Positions 21,777 to 33,125 of a stretch of 64,000 bases of DNA are shown piece after piece. Origin of the DNA: Turbatrix aceti (Eukaryota; Nematoda; Chromadorea; Rhabditida; Panagrolaimidae); NCBI GenBank assembly GCA_963969345.1, contig OZ017766.1:11966001-12030000 (forward strand), written 5' to 3'. The notes below the pieces were generated by a model. The model had not been told where the DNA came from, made no database searches, and worked only from the letters and a program-made list of their open reading frames with translations. Both the position numbers and the translations under genes were made by a program. How positions within the stretch are numbered: position 1 is the stretch's first letter; the number at the start of each line of letters is the position of its first letter.

Positions 21777-23119
21777 ATGTCGACAGTTAAGGTTGGTTTT
21801 TAAACAAATTTTTTTTGTTTATTTATTTTTATTTTTTTATTTTTTAGGACGTTTATATAATTTCTGCCGCTCGCACTCCTATAGGAGCTTTCAAGGGCAA
21901 GTTGGCCAGCGTCAAAGCAGTCGATCTTGGATCGACGGCACTCAAGGCGGCGCTCAGCAAGGTTAATGTCGACCCATCGACTGTGGAAGAAGTTTTCTTT
22001 GGTCAAGTGCTTCAGGCATCAGTCGGCCAAAACCCAGCTCGCCAAGCTGCTCTTGGGGCAGGTCTTGGTCTCGATGTCACTGCTACGACAATCAACAAAG
22101 TCTGCAGTTCCGGATTGAAGTCAATTATCCTAGCCGCTCAGCAGATTCAGGTCGGGCATAGAAATCTGACCGTCGGAGGCGGCTTTGAGTCAATGAGTCA
22201 AGCTCCGTTCTACATCGCTCGCGGTGAGACACCCTATGGCGGGTTCCAGGCTACGGCAAGTTATTTTTTTGCAGTTTTGATTTATTAATATTTTTTTTTA
22301 TTAAAAATATTAATTTTTTAGGACGGAATCCTTCGTGACGGCTTAACGGATGCCTACAACAATAAAACCATGGGTCTGTGTGCCGAGGGCACAGCTGAGA
22401 AGTTCAATATCACTCGCAAGGACCAAGATGACTATGCTCTGCAGAGTTACCAGCGAGCTGCCGACGCCTGGAAAAACAAGATTTACGACGCCGAAATCGT
22501 TCCCGTTGAGGTCAAGGATCGCAGAGGCAATGTAACAGTTGTTGACGTTGATGAAGAATTCTCTCGAGTGATCATTGAAAAGTTCCGGACTCTTAGAACC
22601 GTTTTCAAGGATGGTGAGTTCTTTTTTTACATTTTATTTTACATTTTTTTCATTTGAGACGGCACAATCACTGCTGGAAACGCTTCATCGCTAAATGACG
22701 CTGGCGCCGCAGTTCTCCTTGCATCCCCCGAAAAAACCAAGGAACTGGGGGTAACGCCTCTAGCCAAGATCGTCGCATACGGAGACGCCGCGATCGAACC
22801 TGAGAACTTTGCGGAGGCTCCGGCACACCTGATTCCACGGCTACTACAACGAGCAGGCCTCAAGCCATCCGATATTGCTCAGTACGAACTGAACGAGGCT
22901 TTCTCCCTTGCTCCGATCGCTGCCATCAAACAACACTCTCTTGATCCTCTCAAAGTCAATCCGAACGGTGGCGCTGTTGCCCTTGGTCACCCACTTGGGA
23001 TGTCGGGTGCTCGCCTTGTTGTTCACCTGGCGCATACACTTAAATCGGGTCAATACGGTCTCGCTGCCCTCTGCAACGGTGGTGGCGGTTCGTGCGGTAT
23101 TGTTATTCAGAAGTTGTAA
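21777..23119 (+). CDS. Acetyl-CoA C-acetyltransferase (thiolase II)
   Basis: Exons 21777-21791, 21848-22255, 22322-22613 and 22659-23119 give 391 residues. The enzyme interconverts two acetyl-CoA with acetoacetyl-CoA in ketone-body, isoleucine or sterol-type metabolism. Catalytic landmarks are present: the nucleophile in [11 protein letters not shown], the NEAF box in [27 protein letters not shown] with the active-site His, and [15 protein letters not shown] with the second Cys and the usual C-terminus. There is no mitochondrial presequence ([16 protein letters not shown]), so a cytosolic form or an alternative first exon is likely. Exon 1 is only 15 nt. The second intron starts GCAAGT at 22256, a GC-AG intron; no GT nearby keeps the frame. 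Confidence 0.93.
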
Positions 23120-23655
23120 CTTTGCTTTGTATTCCCTTAAAAATTTTATCATTTTGAATAACCACATGTAAATGTTGGTAGTCGAAATTGTATCTGTTTT
23201 TTAATACAAGAACACATGAAGCATATTTTTAAATATCTCGCGAAAATACAGAGGAATAGAATCCACTGTGGTTCTTGTGTAAGTGAACTCCTGCAAGTTT
23301 TTTTTTCAAAACTGTATGACAGCGGCAACAAGATTTTTTCTTACCCTATTAAAAGTTTACTTTCAATCGGACAGAAATGCCGATGAAATATTTTGTATTT
23401 GTTTAGTCACAGCATCCGTCTCACTAGACCGTACACCGTTCTCAAGATTTATTCATTCTAAAGATTATCAGAACGAGTTCAAACCTAACGCAGATACCGT
23501 GCACAGACGTCCAATTACTAACAAAGCAAAGTATCCCTTATCTCGCTTCTCACAATCAGGCGGAAAACTAAATTAAAAAAAATCGTAAAAACAATATTTT
23601 CATCCGGTTTTGCACCTATCGCAGCCTGAAGTCAAGAACACAAACGCACCTCCAT
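23120..23655. other. Intergenic, no gene seen
   Basis: AT-rich sequence between the thiolase stop and the GC-rich MITE. Short frames lack support. I see no clear AATAAA after the thiolase stop. Confidence 0.5.
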
Positions 23656-24079
23656 TAGGGTTCGAACCCCCCCCCCCCCCCCGCCCCCGCGGGGATCCCC
23701 GCGGGGGTGGCCCCCCGACCCCCGCCCCCGACCATTTGTGACCCCCGTCGGGGAGTAAAACCCCCGCCCCCGACAGATTCTGCCCCCGACAATAAGCAAA
23801 ATTTAGCGTTAAACGCGGAAAAACGTTCAAAAACAACACAAATAGGCTAAAAACAGAGCAAAATACGAAAAACTTGTTCAAAATATGCCTCGGTCTTTGT
23901 TTTAAGATAAAATTGACACCTTTTTTTCTTCTTTTTCATAGGACTCGGGGGCAATTACCCCCGTCCCCGCCGATTTTTGCCCCCGGCGGGGGCAGAATTC
24001 CCCCGCCCCCGACACCTCTGCCCCCGACTACCCCCGTCCCCGACCCGATACGGGGGGGGGGGGGGGGGTTCGAACCCTA
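23656..24079. mobile_element. GC-rich hAT-like MITE with 8-bp duplication
   Basis: A 424-bp element beginning TAGGGTTCGAACC and ending GGTTCGAACCCTA, flanked by ACCTCCAT at 23648-23655 and 24080-24087. The 8-bp duplication and a terminus fitting YARNG indicate hAT. Next to each end are long homopolymer runs (C at the left, G at the right) and many CCCCCGAC-type repeats, with a short AT-rich centre at about 23790-23940. The minus-strand left half and plus-strand right half carry G runs that could form quadruplexes. No transposase is present. Confidence 0.88.
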
Positions 24080-24351
24080 ACCTCCATCAAAACTAGCTGT
24101 CCGGAGAAAGCCAAGTCGTAAAAGGATACCCCATTAGGTCGTATAAAACATTATCTTCGTACTTTTTAAAGTTAAAATTAGAACAAAAAATTTTGTTGAC
24201 GTAATGTTTATTGTAGAGGAACCAAGTACAACAGCACAAAAAGAAGTAAATTAGATCTCAGATGCCACACTTGGTAAAAAAGCAAAAAAAAAGGCATCCA
24301 AAAAAAGAGATCTTAAAAATAACAACAAAAAATTGAGAATTCAGATTTATA

Positions 24352-25206
24352 TTACGGACTACGCCGGCCCAGTGGAATGCTGTTGACTCCGGTACGACGA
24401 CCGCCGCCACCAAATCCACCACCTCCGCCGCCGCGGAAACGAGGAGGCGATCGACGGAAGCGTCTGGGAGAATCACGTCTACGACCGTAACCGACGGCAG
24501 GCGAGCGACGTCGCGGAGGGGTACGAGAGTTGCGGCGACGACGAAGGGGAGAGCGGGAGCTGAAATGTCAAAAAAAAAGTCATAAAAACACGAAAAACTA
24601 ATTTTTGTCATTTCGAAAAACTGAAATGATTTTTGAAAGCACATTGCGACAGTTTTTAGAACTGTCAGTAAAAAATGAAAACAAAACCAACCGAGATCTG
24701 CGGGAGTCATTCGCCCGTCCAACCGGAGCCCAATCGCAGGAGACGACGAGTCCATCGATCTGGCCGCCATTCATGTGGCGGAGCGCCTTCTCCGCATCCT
24801 CACGCTTTTCGTACGTGATCGTAGCATCACCACGACCGAATTCAGGATGCAGATGGTTGCGAGGGCACGACACAGACTTGATGGAGCCGTAGATTGAGAA
24901 AATCTCCGAAACGTGGGCCTGGGTCACGTTTCGGGTGAGTTTTGTGACGACAATTTTCGTCAGCGGGGCCGGAGGAGGACTGACAGCTTTCTTCGACGAC
25001 GACGGCGGGCTTCGACGACGATCACCGCGACGGGGGAGTGGCGAAACCGACTTTGAGTTGGAGCGACGATCGCGACGCCCGCCTCGGGATGAACCACTGG
25101 ACGACGAGCTTGCGCTCGACGATGAGCGAGATGAACGCGAAGACGCAGTCGACGACGACGTCGAAGCACTCGACGATGAGCTAGCAGATCGAGAACGACG
25201 AACCAT
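24352..25206 (-). CDS. rnps-1: RNPS1-like SR/RRM splicing protein
   Basis: Exons 25206-24692 and 24559-24352, phase 2 join, 240 residues. RNPS1 belongs to the ASAP/PSAP complexes at the exon junction complex and works in the nucleus in splicing and mRNA surveillance. An N-terminal Ser-rich/RS domain (MVRRSRSASSSSS) is followed by one RRM at about residues 75-155 with RNP2-like KIVVTKL and RNP1-like GDATITY. The C-terminus is rich in RS and RG (PRRFRRSPPRFRGGGGG). The ATG lies one base after a ctttcag acceptor, so the 5' UTR is spliced or trans-spliced. The retained reading of the 132-nt intron has a frame but no conserved sequence. Confidence 0.9.
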
Positions 25207-25436
25207 GCTGAAAGACAAGCTTGGTAAAAAAAATGGTATAAAAAAGAAACGGAAAAAGAAAGCGCGATGAAAAACGAGAACAAAATTGGAGAAGCAAACT
25301 CGGCAGCAGAAATTTTCGTGGTGAGAACATAAAACACAAGAATTTAGCTGCATAAAAAAAACGTTTTCTTTTGCTAACAGACAGGTTAGTTTACAGACAG
25401 GTCAGTTTAAAAACAAGTCCGTTTTCTAAGTGTATC

Positions 25437-25665
25437 TAAATTGGAAATTCATATAAAAAAATTTTCCAAAAAAAATACTAAATTTCTAGACGGAACAACG
25501 ATTTTGTGCTGATTTTTCAACTTGCTCCTTTGATGAGGCAAACATCTGAAATTTAGGATACGCGATTTATCACGGGGGGTTTCTTGGCACGATAAATCGA
25601 TTGGCGTACTCAGATTTTTCAAAAAACATCAGGTTTTTCGGTAATTATCGATTTTTTTGGTTTTA
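25437..25665. repeat. Decayed fragments of dispersed repeats
   Basis: 25437-25492 resembles 63410-63465 (shared GGAAATTCATA...CCAAAAAAAAT...AATTTCT.GAC). 25575-25665 resembles the module of the TTAA foldbacks (GGCACGATAAATCGATTGGC against GGCACGAGAAATCGACTGGT at 137 and 465). No ends or duplications are visible, so these are old remnants. Confidence 0.6.
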
Positions 25666-26241
25666 ATATTACTTTATGGCCTTCCGCCTTTTTCCAAGGG
25701 GTAAAATTAAAGTTAAAAAAAAAATTTTTTTTTTGACTAAAATTTTTCTGATTTGTTAAAAATAATGATTCATAATAGGAGGAGGATTACTCAAAATGAG
25801 CAAGCTTTTGGTTAATTTTTGACTGTTGAATAAATTTTGTCAGGCCGGGTCCGATTGACACCCTTGATCATTTTCTTTAATTTTACTTTCAATATTTTTT
25901 ATGTTGTGTATAAAATGATATTTTATATTCTGTGCTCAAATTGTGTTTTGTTCAAACCGAAAACAATTACATCTTTGTGCCAGCACAAAAAAAACGTTTT
26001 AAACATGTCAATGGATGAACGCACGGAGTACACGATCACACCTTGTTGAGAGATTTACCATCGGCAGTGTACGAGAGTGTCAGAGTCATGTTGTTATACA
26101 CAGGATTAGGTACATTTGATCACACATTCAGTTTCTCGGTATCGCAACTGAAAATTATGCAAATGCTTTTCGTGTGGCATACATTAAGGACTCAGCGTAA
26201 AGGTACGTATCGGTTACCTCGATCGGGATCTCTTTTTTGCG
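25665..26241. other. Intergenic upstream of the P-glycoprotein gene
   Basis: AT-rich; no gene is recognised. A TATA box follows at 26242. Confidence 0.5.
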
Positions 26242-26249
26242 TATAAAAA
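26242..26249 (+). promoter_or_regulatory. TATA box of the P-glycoprotein gene
   Basis: GTATAAAAACC lies 50-57 bp before ATG 26299, a close fit to a core promoter with a short 5' UTR. Confidence 0.55.
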
Positions 26250-26298
26250 CCCCTCGACCTTCTGCTTTTTGTTCATTTCCAAAAATTTGGAATTAAAA

Positions 26299-29200
26299 AT
26301 GGTAAAACGAGGAAAGTTGTCGGCTTCAAAAAGGCTCACAGCCTTTGGCGAGTGGTTTACGGTGCCTAAAGAAGAGTCGACAGCCCGGCCTTCGTCTTAC
26401 CGCGAAATGGTTAGTTTGTGTTTTTTTTAATGCAGCAAAATATATATCGTAATATTTTCTTCAGTTACGATACGCCGACAAGCTGGATTATCTCTTAGTC
26501 GTCGTCGGACTTACATGCTGCTGTATCACAGGAGCCCTGAGTCCGCTGAACATGATCCCTTTTCAAGGCATCGTAAACGTCCTCATCACCGGCGAACAGG
26601 AGTACCAAGAGGGTCGTCTTGATAAGGATAATTTTTCCGCCGGTATCCAACAGTTCGCTTGGATATATTTTGCGTTCGGAATCTGTACTTTTCTGTTCAA
26701 TTTCATCGGGGTGAGGAATTTAGTTTTGATTCAATTGACGAATGAACGACTTTGTTTTCAGTTGACGTCGTTGTATACTGTATGCGAGCGCCAGGTGCAT
26801 GCATATCGTAAAAAGTACCTTCAATCTGTGCTGCACCAGGACATGGCCTGGTTCGATCACAATGAAGTCGGTTCTTTGACGCATAAAATGAGCGCGTAAG
26901 TTAAATATTTATATGTTACTTTTTCGTCTATAATTTTATAATTTTTTAGAAACATAGAAAAAATCAAGGATGGAGCGAGTGACAAGATTGGTATCATGGT
27001 CCAAGCTATGGGTGCGTTGATTGCTGGCATCACGATTGCTCTCTATCAAGACTGGCGAATGACACTTGTAGCCCTTGGAATTATACCTCTTATGGTGTTT
27101 GCTCTCTTTGGATCGCGTCGTGCTCTCGAGGCTTCTGTGTATAAGGAAATGAATGCGTACTCTGCAGCCGGTGCCATTGCACAGGAAGTCATCAATGGCA
27201 TTCGTACAGTCATGTCTTTCAATGCGCAACCTTACGAACTCGAGAGGTATTCTAATCAGCTGAAAAAAGGACAGGTGATTGGTGTTCGAAAGGTTGCTAT
27301 CACAGGTTTTTTCTCAGCACTAAATGAACTCATCATGTTCTTCTTCATGGGTGGAGTGTTCTACTATGGCACGACGCTGGTTGTATACGCAGGCACATCT
27401 TCGGGTACCGTGTTCAGTGTTTTCTGGGCAGTACTGACGGGTGCCATGTCTCTTGGTATGGCACTTCCGCAGATGAATGTTCTTTTGAGTGCCAAGATAG
27501 CTGCTGCTGAAATTTTTGAGGTCATTGACAGGGTGAGTTTGAAATTTGGCGGGCATTGCAATAATCACAAATTTTTTAAGCACCCAGAGCTAAACTGCAA
27601 GTCTAAGAGTGGTATCAAGCTGAATAACGTCAAAGGCAAAATTGAGCTCAGCAACATTCACTTCAAGTACCCAAGTCGTCCTGACATCAAGATTCTTGAT
27701 GGCATCTCTTTCACAGTTGAACCCGGGCAGACTGTAGCCTTAGTCGGGCACTCAGGCTGCGGCAAGTCTACCATCATCAGCCTGCTCATGCGGTACTACA
27801 ATCAGGAAGAAGGAGGCATCACGCTCGATGGCGTGCCTCTAGAGGACATCAACATCACCTGGCTGCGGAGTGTCATTGGCATTGTCTCACAAGAACCCTC
27901 TATTTTCCAGACAACTATTGCCGAAAATCTAAGATTTGGACGCCCCGACGTCACCCCGCAGGAGATGGAAGCTGCTTGTCGGATGGCGAATGCGCATGAT
28001 TTCATTCTCAAGCTGCCACAGGGCTACGAGACGTTCATCGGAGACGGTGGCATCAAGCTTTCAGGCGGACAGAAACAAAGACTCGCCATTGCTCGGGCTC
28101 TGGTTCGTAATCCTAAAATTCTGCTCCTCGACGAAGCAACTTCAGCACTTGATACGGAATCTGAAAGAGTGGTACAAGCGGCTATTGATGCGGTGTCTAC
28201 TGGTCGAACGACGATTACAATCGCCCATCGATTGTCTACCGTCCGAAACGCAAATAAAATTATTGTATTTGATAAGGGCAACATCGTCGAAACAGGAACC
28301 CACGATGAGCTGCTGCAGAGAGAAGATGGCGTTTATAAGCAACTTGTTGCTGCACAAAAAATCACTGCTGAAAAAACGAAAGAAAATGTATCTGACGTCC
28401 AGGAGCAAAAAGAAGAAGAAGAACTGTCGCTCACGCAGCAGCAATCGCTACGAGCAAGTGAAAGAATGAGGAGGTCCATTGCATCGGTTCGCGAACCAGA
28501 GGGTCAAACTCTTTACCTGGAAGAGTAAGTTGATTGGCATGATGGACAAACTGAATATGGTAACTAGGGGAAAACTTTTTAAAAAAATTTGTTTTTTTTT
28601 ATTTAAGACTAAAAATTTTTTTTTGCAAGAAAACAATTTAGAATAAGAAAATTCGTACCAAAGAAATGTAGCTTAATACCCTTAACCTAATTCATACGAA
28701 TTTACAGCAAAATCGACGAACTCGAACTCCAAGGCGGAAAAGTGGCTACCATTTGCGATATGTATCGATACGTTCGTCCCGAACTGTCTCTCTTCGCCAT
28801 CGGTCTTTTTCTCTCCCTTGTCCGAGGCTGTTGCTGGCCTTCATTTGCACTCGTATACGGCCGTTTATTCAAAGCGCTGTCAGAATTCCAGTCATCAGGT
28901 GATCCCGGTACAATTCTTTACGATTCGGCAATCAACACCGTTCTCTTTGCCATCATCGGCATCGTCGGTGCTTGCACTACTTTTTCATCCGGTTACTTCC
29001 TCGGAAAAGCAGGCGAAAGTGTAGCCTACCGTCTTCGTGTTTCGGTTTACAAAAATCTTTTGCGGCAAGATGCAACCTATTACGATACACCTGGTCACAG
29101 CGTGGGCGCTCTGACATCGAGGCTCTCACAGGACGCTGCTAATGTTCAGGCAGCCATTGATCAGAGACTCGCAGAAATGCTTCAAGGCGTTACTTCTCTT

Positions 29201-30597
29201 ATTGCCGGTATCGTCATTGGGTTTACCTTCGGCTGGAACATGGTGCCGTTCTGCATCTTTCTCGCGAGTCTTCTGACTGTCATACAGACAATATTCTCAA
29301 CTTATCTGAAGTATCGAGGCATGACAGATGCCAAAGCAGCTGGAGAAGCTTCGCGTCTGGCTACCGAGTCTATATCGAATGTGAAGACCATACAATCTCT
29401 GACGCGACAGGAATACGTTTACGATCGCTTCAAAGAAGCCTCGGTCATTCCCCACCGACGGGCAATCATCAGAAATGCAATAATGTCGGTCAGCTTCGCA
29501 ACGTCTTCATGCTATATTTCAATGAACTTCTGGGCATCGTACCTGTTTGGCATGTGGCTGGTTTACAATGATTGGTCGACACCGTACACTGTTTTTCAGT
29601 AAGACAAAAGTTAGAAACTTTTCTTATGTTAAATAAATTTTTTTCAGAGTCATAGAAGCACTCAACGTTGCTGCAATGATCATTTCGAGGTCCTCATCTT
29701 ATCTTCCACAGTTCATCCGAGCACGTATATCCGCTGGTCTCATGTTCGGCATGATGCATGAGCAGCCCAAGATTGACAGCTGGTCTACTTGGGGTGAAAT
29801 CATGGTTTGTTCGTCTTCGACGTTTACATCCCTCATTCACACCCCTCATGTTTCAGCCTATCCGTGGCGACATCAAAGTCGACAACGTTTCATTCTCGTA
29901 TCCAAGCACCAAGAAAACTCTCACCCTCAACAACCTCAATCTTGCTTCAAATATTGGCCAGACCGTGGCTTTGGTTGGTCCCAGCGGTTGCGGCAAGTCC
30001 ACTGTTATTCAGCTCTTGGAGCGTTACTACGACGTCAATGCGGGTTTATTGACCGTTGATGGCGTTGACGTCCGCAAAATCAACATCCGCCATCTACGCA
30101 GTGCCGTAGCGCTTGTCAGTCAGGAACCCACGTTGTTCAACCTTTCCATTCGAGACAACATTGCCTACGGCCTCCTCGACGTGACTGACGAAGCCATCGA
30201 AGCAGCTGCAAAGTTTGCGAATATTGACGCTTTTGTTCGTAGCCTCCCTCATGGTTACGACACCAGCGTCGGTGCATGTGGCACCCAGTTGTCTGGTGGT
30301 CAAAAACAACGCATCGCTATTGCCCGGGCTGTCATACGAGAACCCAAGATCCTGCTTCTCGACGAAGCTACCGCGGCACTTGATGGTGAATCCGAGCGTC
30401 TGGTTCAAGAAGCTCTTGATCGCGTTCGTTCTGGTCGAACGTGCATTGTTGTCGCGCATCGGTTGTCGACTATTCAGAACGCCGACCTTATCTGCGTCAT
30501 TCAGAACGGTAGTTGCTTTGAATCCGGCACTCACCAACAACTGCTTGAACGCAGAGGATTGTACTATCGTCTGGTCAAGTCGCAGTCGATGGCATAA
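26299..30597 (+). CDS. pgp: P-glycoprotein, ABCB full transporter
   Basis: Eight exons: 26299-26409, 26465-26710, 26762-26895, 26950-27532, 27581-28524, 28708-29598, 29648-29804 and 29857-30597, giving 1268 residues, the normal length. It is an ATP-driven exporter of hydrophobic compounds and drugs in the plasma membrane. Order: TMD1, NBD1, acidic linker, TMD2, NBD2. NBD1 has Walker [10 protein letters not shown] near residue 414, signature LSGGQKQR near 518 and Walker [13 protein letters not shown] near 538. NBD2 has GPSGCGKST near 1063, LSGGQKQR near 1167 and [12 protein letters not shown] near 1187. Both sites keep the catalytic Glu and H-loop ([14 protein letters not shown]), so both should be active. 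The intron at 27533-27580 is 48 nt and stopless, so retention would add 16 residues before HPELNC. I cannot say which worm pgp it matches. Confidence 0.96.
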
Positions 30598-30648
30598 CAT
30601 TATTTATCGGTTGTTTATAATTGTGAATATTTTTAACGGACTTTTGGT

Positions 30649-30654
30649 AATAAA
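30649..30654 (+). terminator. Poly(A) signal of the P-glycoprotein gene
   Basis: AATAAA lies 52 bp after the TAA stop. Confidence 0.65.
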
Positions 30655-30751
30655 TTTTTAACAGAACTTTAATAATTTACATAAAAAACGTACCACAGTT
30701 TTATAAAAAAAATAATTTAGAAACAGCAACTGCTCATGTCAGTTAAAAAAA

Positions 30752-30899
30752 GTTGTTCATATTTGTTGCCTAGTTGTAGTTATAGTTTTTGGTAAGCTAT
30801 AACTACAACTAAACTGTTGATGTTTGTTGGCAACAAAGTTGTTCATATTTGTTGCCAACAAACATCAACAGTTTAGTTGTAGTTATAGCTTACCAAAAA
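30752..30899. repeat. Perfect long hairpin with an overlapping alternative hairpin
   Basis: 30786-30837 and 30848-30899 are perfect 52-bp reverse complements separated by 10 nt (GTTGTTCATA). A second hairpin overlaps it: 30771-30785 pairs with 30797-30811 (15 bp, 11-nt loop). GTTGTTCATATTTGTTGCC occurs at both 30752 and 30838. The arms could form a cruciform or a stable RNA stem. No target duplication is clear. Confidence 0.9.
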
Positions 30900-31095
30900 A
30901 ATGTAACAGTTTCAAGAACAAAAATCACTTCAACGACTAAACATGAAACAGATTAATATGGTTAATCACAAAGCATATAAATGCAAATACAACAAATGTT
31001 TATGGGCTCAAATGTAAAACAAATCGCGCGTCCCACGATGACGCTCACTTTATTCTTCTCTGCTCTGTGACAGTGACAATAATATTGATCTGGTA

Positions 31096-31420
31096 CAAGG
31101 TATTGCATTTTGTTTCTTTGGCACAGACGGTGAGAGCAATCGCAGCACAATAAGGTGTGCGTCTCCATTAAGCTTGCGCAGGAGCAGACGCGCCTGTGTC
31201 CTAAGCAAATCGTTTTCGCGGCATCGACACAATTTCGTGCCAATGTTGTGTGCGCACACAACATTGTGTCCACCAAACGCCTGGAATCACATCGCATGAA
31301 TGTTGTCTAGCTTTATAAAGTGTGGTGAATGACAGCGCATGAAAAACGACACATTTTTCGTGTGCCACTGAATACGATCGCTGTGTCTGTCCGTGCTGAA
31401 AAACAAAATGCAATACCTTG
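31096..31420. mobile_element. hAT-like MITE with 8-bp duplication
   Basis: A 325-bp element with inverted ends CAAGGTATTGCATTTTGTTT (31096-31115 and 31401-31420), flanked by ATCTGGTA at 31088-31095 and 31421-31428. The terminus fits the hAT YARNG pattern. A related but truncated copy in the opposite sense lies at 54617-~54950. The interior has a short palindrome around 31245-31270 (GTTGTGTGCGCACACAAC) and no coding frame. Confidence 0.87.
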
Positions 31421-31890
31421 ATCTGGTAACCCGATGTATCGTGGTGTGCAACTTATGCCAGGGATGAGAAATTTACAAGTGAATGAAAAAAAGTGAATAC
31501 CCGGAACATTCCCTTGATTCCCATGTGATTCTACGCATGGAAGCAAAAGCTTTCATCTCCGTTTACAAGTGTTTTCCGACCAAAGATTTGATTCTGCTGT
31601 GTCCTTTTGCTTTTGCCTGCAGGTTTGCTTTATTTCCAAGCTTTCTTTTCTTCTTCAAATACAACTGGACATTGCATTTATTGTACAAATTCATTTGCAT
31701 TTGTATCCGATTGCTAAAAAAAATTGCTTTCCCCAAACCTTTTTCTTAGATTATATATTTTTTGTACAAAAACTAGCTGCTAACGTTGATCAGTTTTCAC
31801 TTTACAATTTTGTTTTTTCATCGTGATCGGGCAAAAATTCATATGCCACTGAAAAGCGTCATCCAAGCGTTGCATGATAAAAAAAATTGT

Positions 31891-32120
31891 CACGAACAGT
31901 TTCTCCATCACTTTTCCTTCGCATCTTCCCTTTCTTCCAGAGGTATGAGTGAAGCGGAGCAGGGCGTGTGGTACATATATTTGACTTTGGGATGGTTTAC
32001 GAACAGTTTCTCCACGAACAGTTTCTCCATCACTTTTCCTTCGCATCTTCCCTTTCTTCCAGAGGTATGAGTGAAGCGGAGCAGGGCGTGTGGTACATAT
32101 ATTTGACTTTGGGATGGTTT
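31891..32120 (+). repeat. Tandem duplication, 122-bp period
   Basis: CACGAACAGTTTCTCCATCA starts at 31891 and again at 32013. The following ~108 bases are the same in both copies through TTTGACTTTGGGATGGTTT. The near identity indicates a recent event. No gene is involved. Confidence 0.9.
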
Positions 32121-33121
32121 ATCTGTCATAATACCAGAAAATCTGTCTCTTTAATTTTGTAATGAGTAATTATGCACGAGTAAGAGTAATAAAGTAAAGT
32201 AAAGTAAATACCAGAAAATGGTGTAGGTTTTTCGCGTTTTTTTCTGTCCTATGTTTACCGACAGCACATGGATGCGCTGCGAAAGTAATGCGTTTACTAA
32301 TGAGATATCTTTTACTTGCTTTGACTCTGGCTGTGTTTTACCCAAATTTTTGTGCTTTGTTTGGCTAAAACGCAGCAATTTTTACTATTAAGCTGAGGCG
32401 CAAAATAACAACATCCAGTTATGAATACATTTGAATTTTAGCTCAGTGCTACTTTTTGATCAACATAAAAAAATATAATTGAAGAACAGTTTTGATTGCT
32501 TTTCAGTTTCAAAATCTCTACATTTACTTGTACAAAAAGATAAATGAAATTCTTTCGTGACCCATGTTTGTAACCAAAACACTCCGCCTCTCGATAGACG
32601 GACGGCCCCTGACTGTATGATGCACCTTTTTTTTTCACGGGAAAAAACACGACAAAACAACGCTTTCTTTCCTACAAACGCGCGCGGTCCAGACGCTTGC
32701 CATCATCGTCATTGTTTGTATGAGTCATCGTGATTATTGCGGTGGCGTTGTTGGTGACTCCGACAAAGGCCAAGACGATCCCGTGTTTTTTTTCTTTTTT
32801 TTCGGCCTCTGCGTCATACACGATTGTGATGAACCATTTGTTATAAATATTTAACGGAACGCTTTAATTTCTTTTCCGTTAGACAAGTTTGCCTCAGTTA
32901 GTTTTGTTTTGTTGATTTTATGATTTTTATGAAGCAGTTTTTTTAAACCTTGAATTTAATTTTTTTTTGTAGCTTTGATTTTTAATAACCGACAGCTACT
33001 GAACTAGTTACTAGCTACGTGCCTGGGTTCAGTTTTTTCTTCATGCATAAATTGGTTATGAGCTACTCGTGTGGCACCAGAATTCAAAAAAAGCTCTTAT
33101 CCTTGTTCCATGTTTTTTTGT
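32121..33121. other. Intergenic, no gene seen
   Basis: AT-rich sequence with a short AGTAA-type array near 32185-32210. A copy of a short dispersed repeat (32405-32440) matches 35214-35250. No supported gene. Confidence 0.5.
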
Positions 33122-33125
33122 TTAA

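Noticed and set aside
23640..24090. GGTTCGAACCC, resembling a tRNA T-loop
   Set aside because: It is the inverted terminal repeat of the MITE, present at both ends. No acceptor stem, D-arm or anticodon arm can be folded around it.
24598..25353. 251-aa continuous frame covering the RNPS1 gene and its flanks
   Set aside because: The part before MVRRSRS precedes a splice acceptor, and the part after SRRSR reads into an intron. The spliced model gives the expected RS/RG tail.
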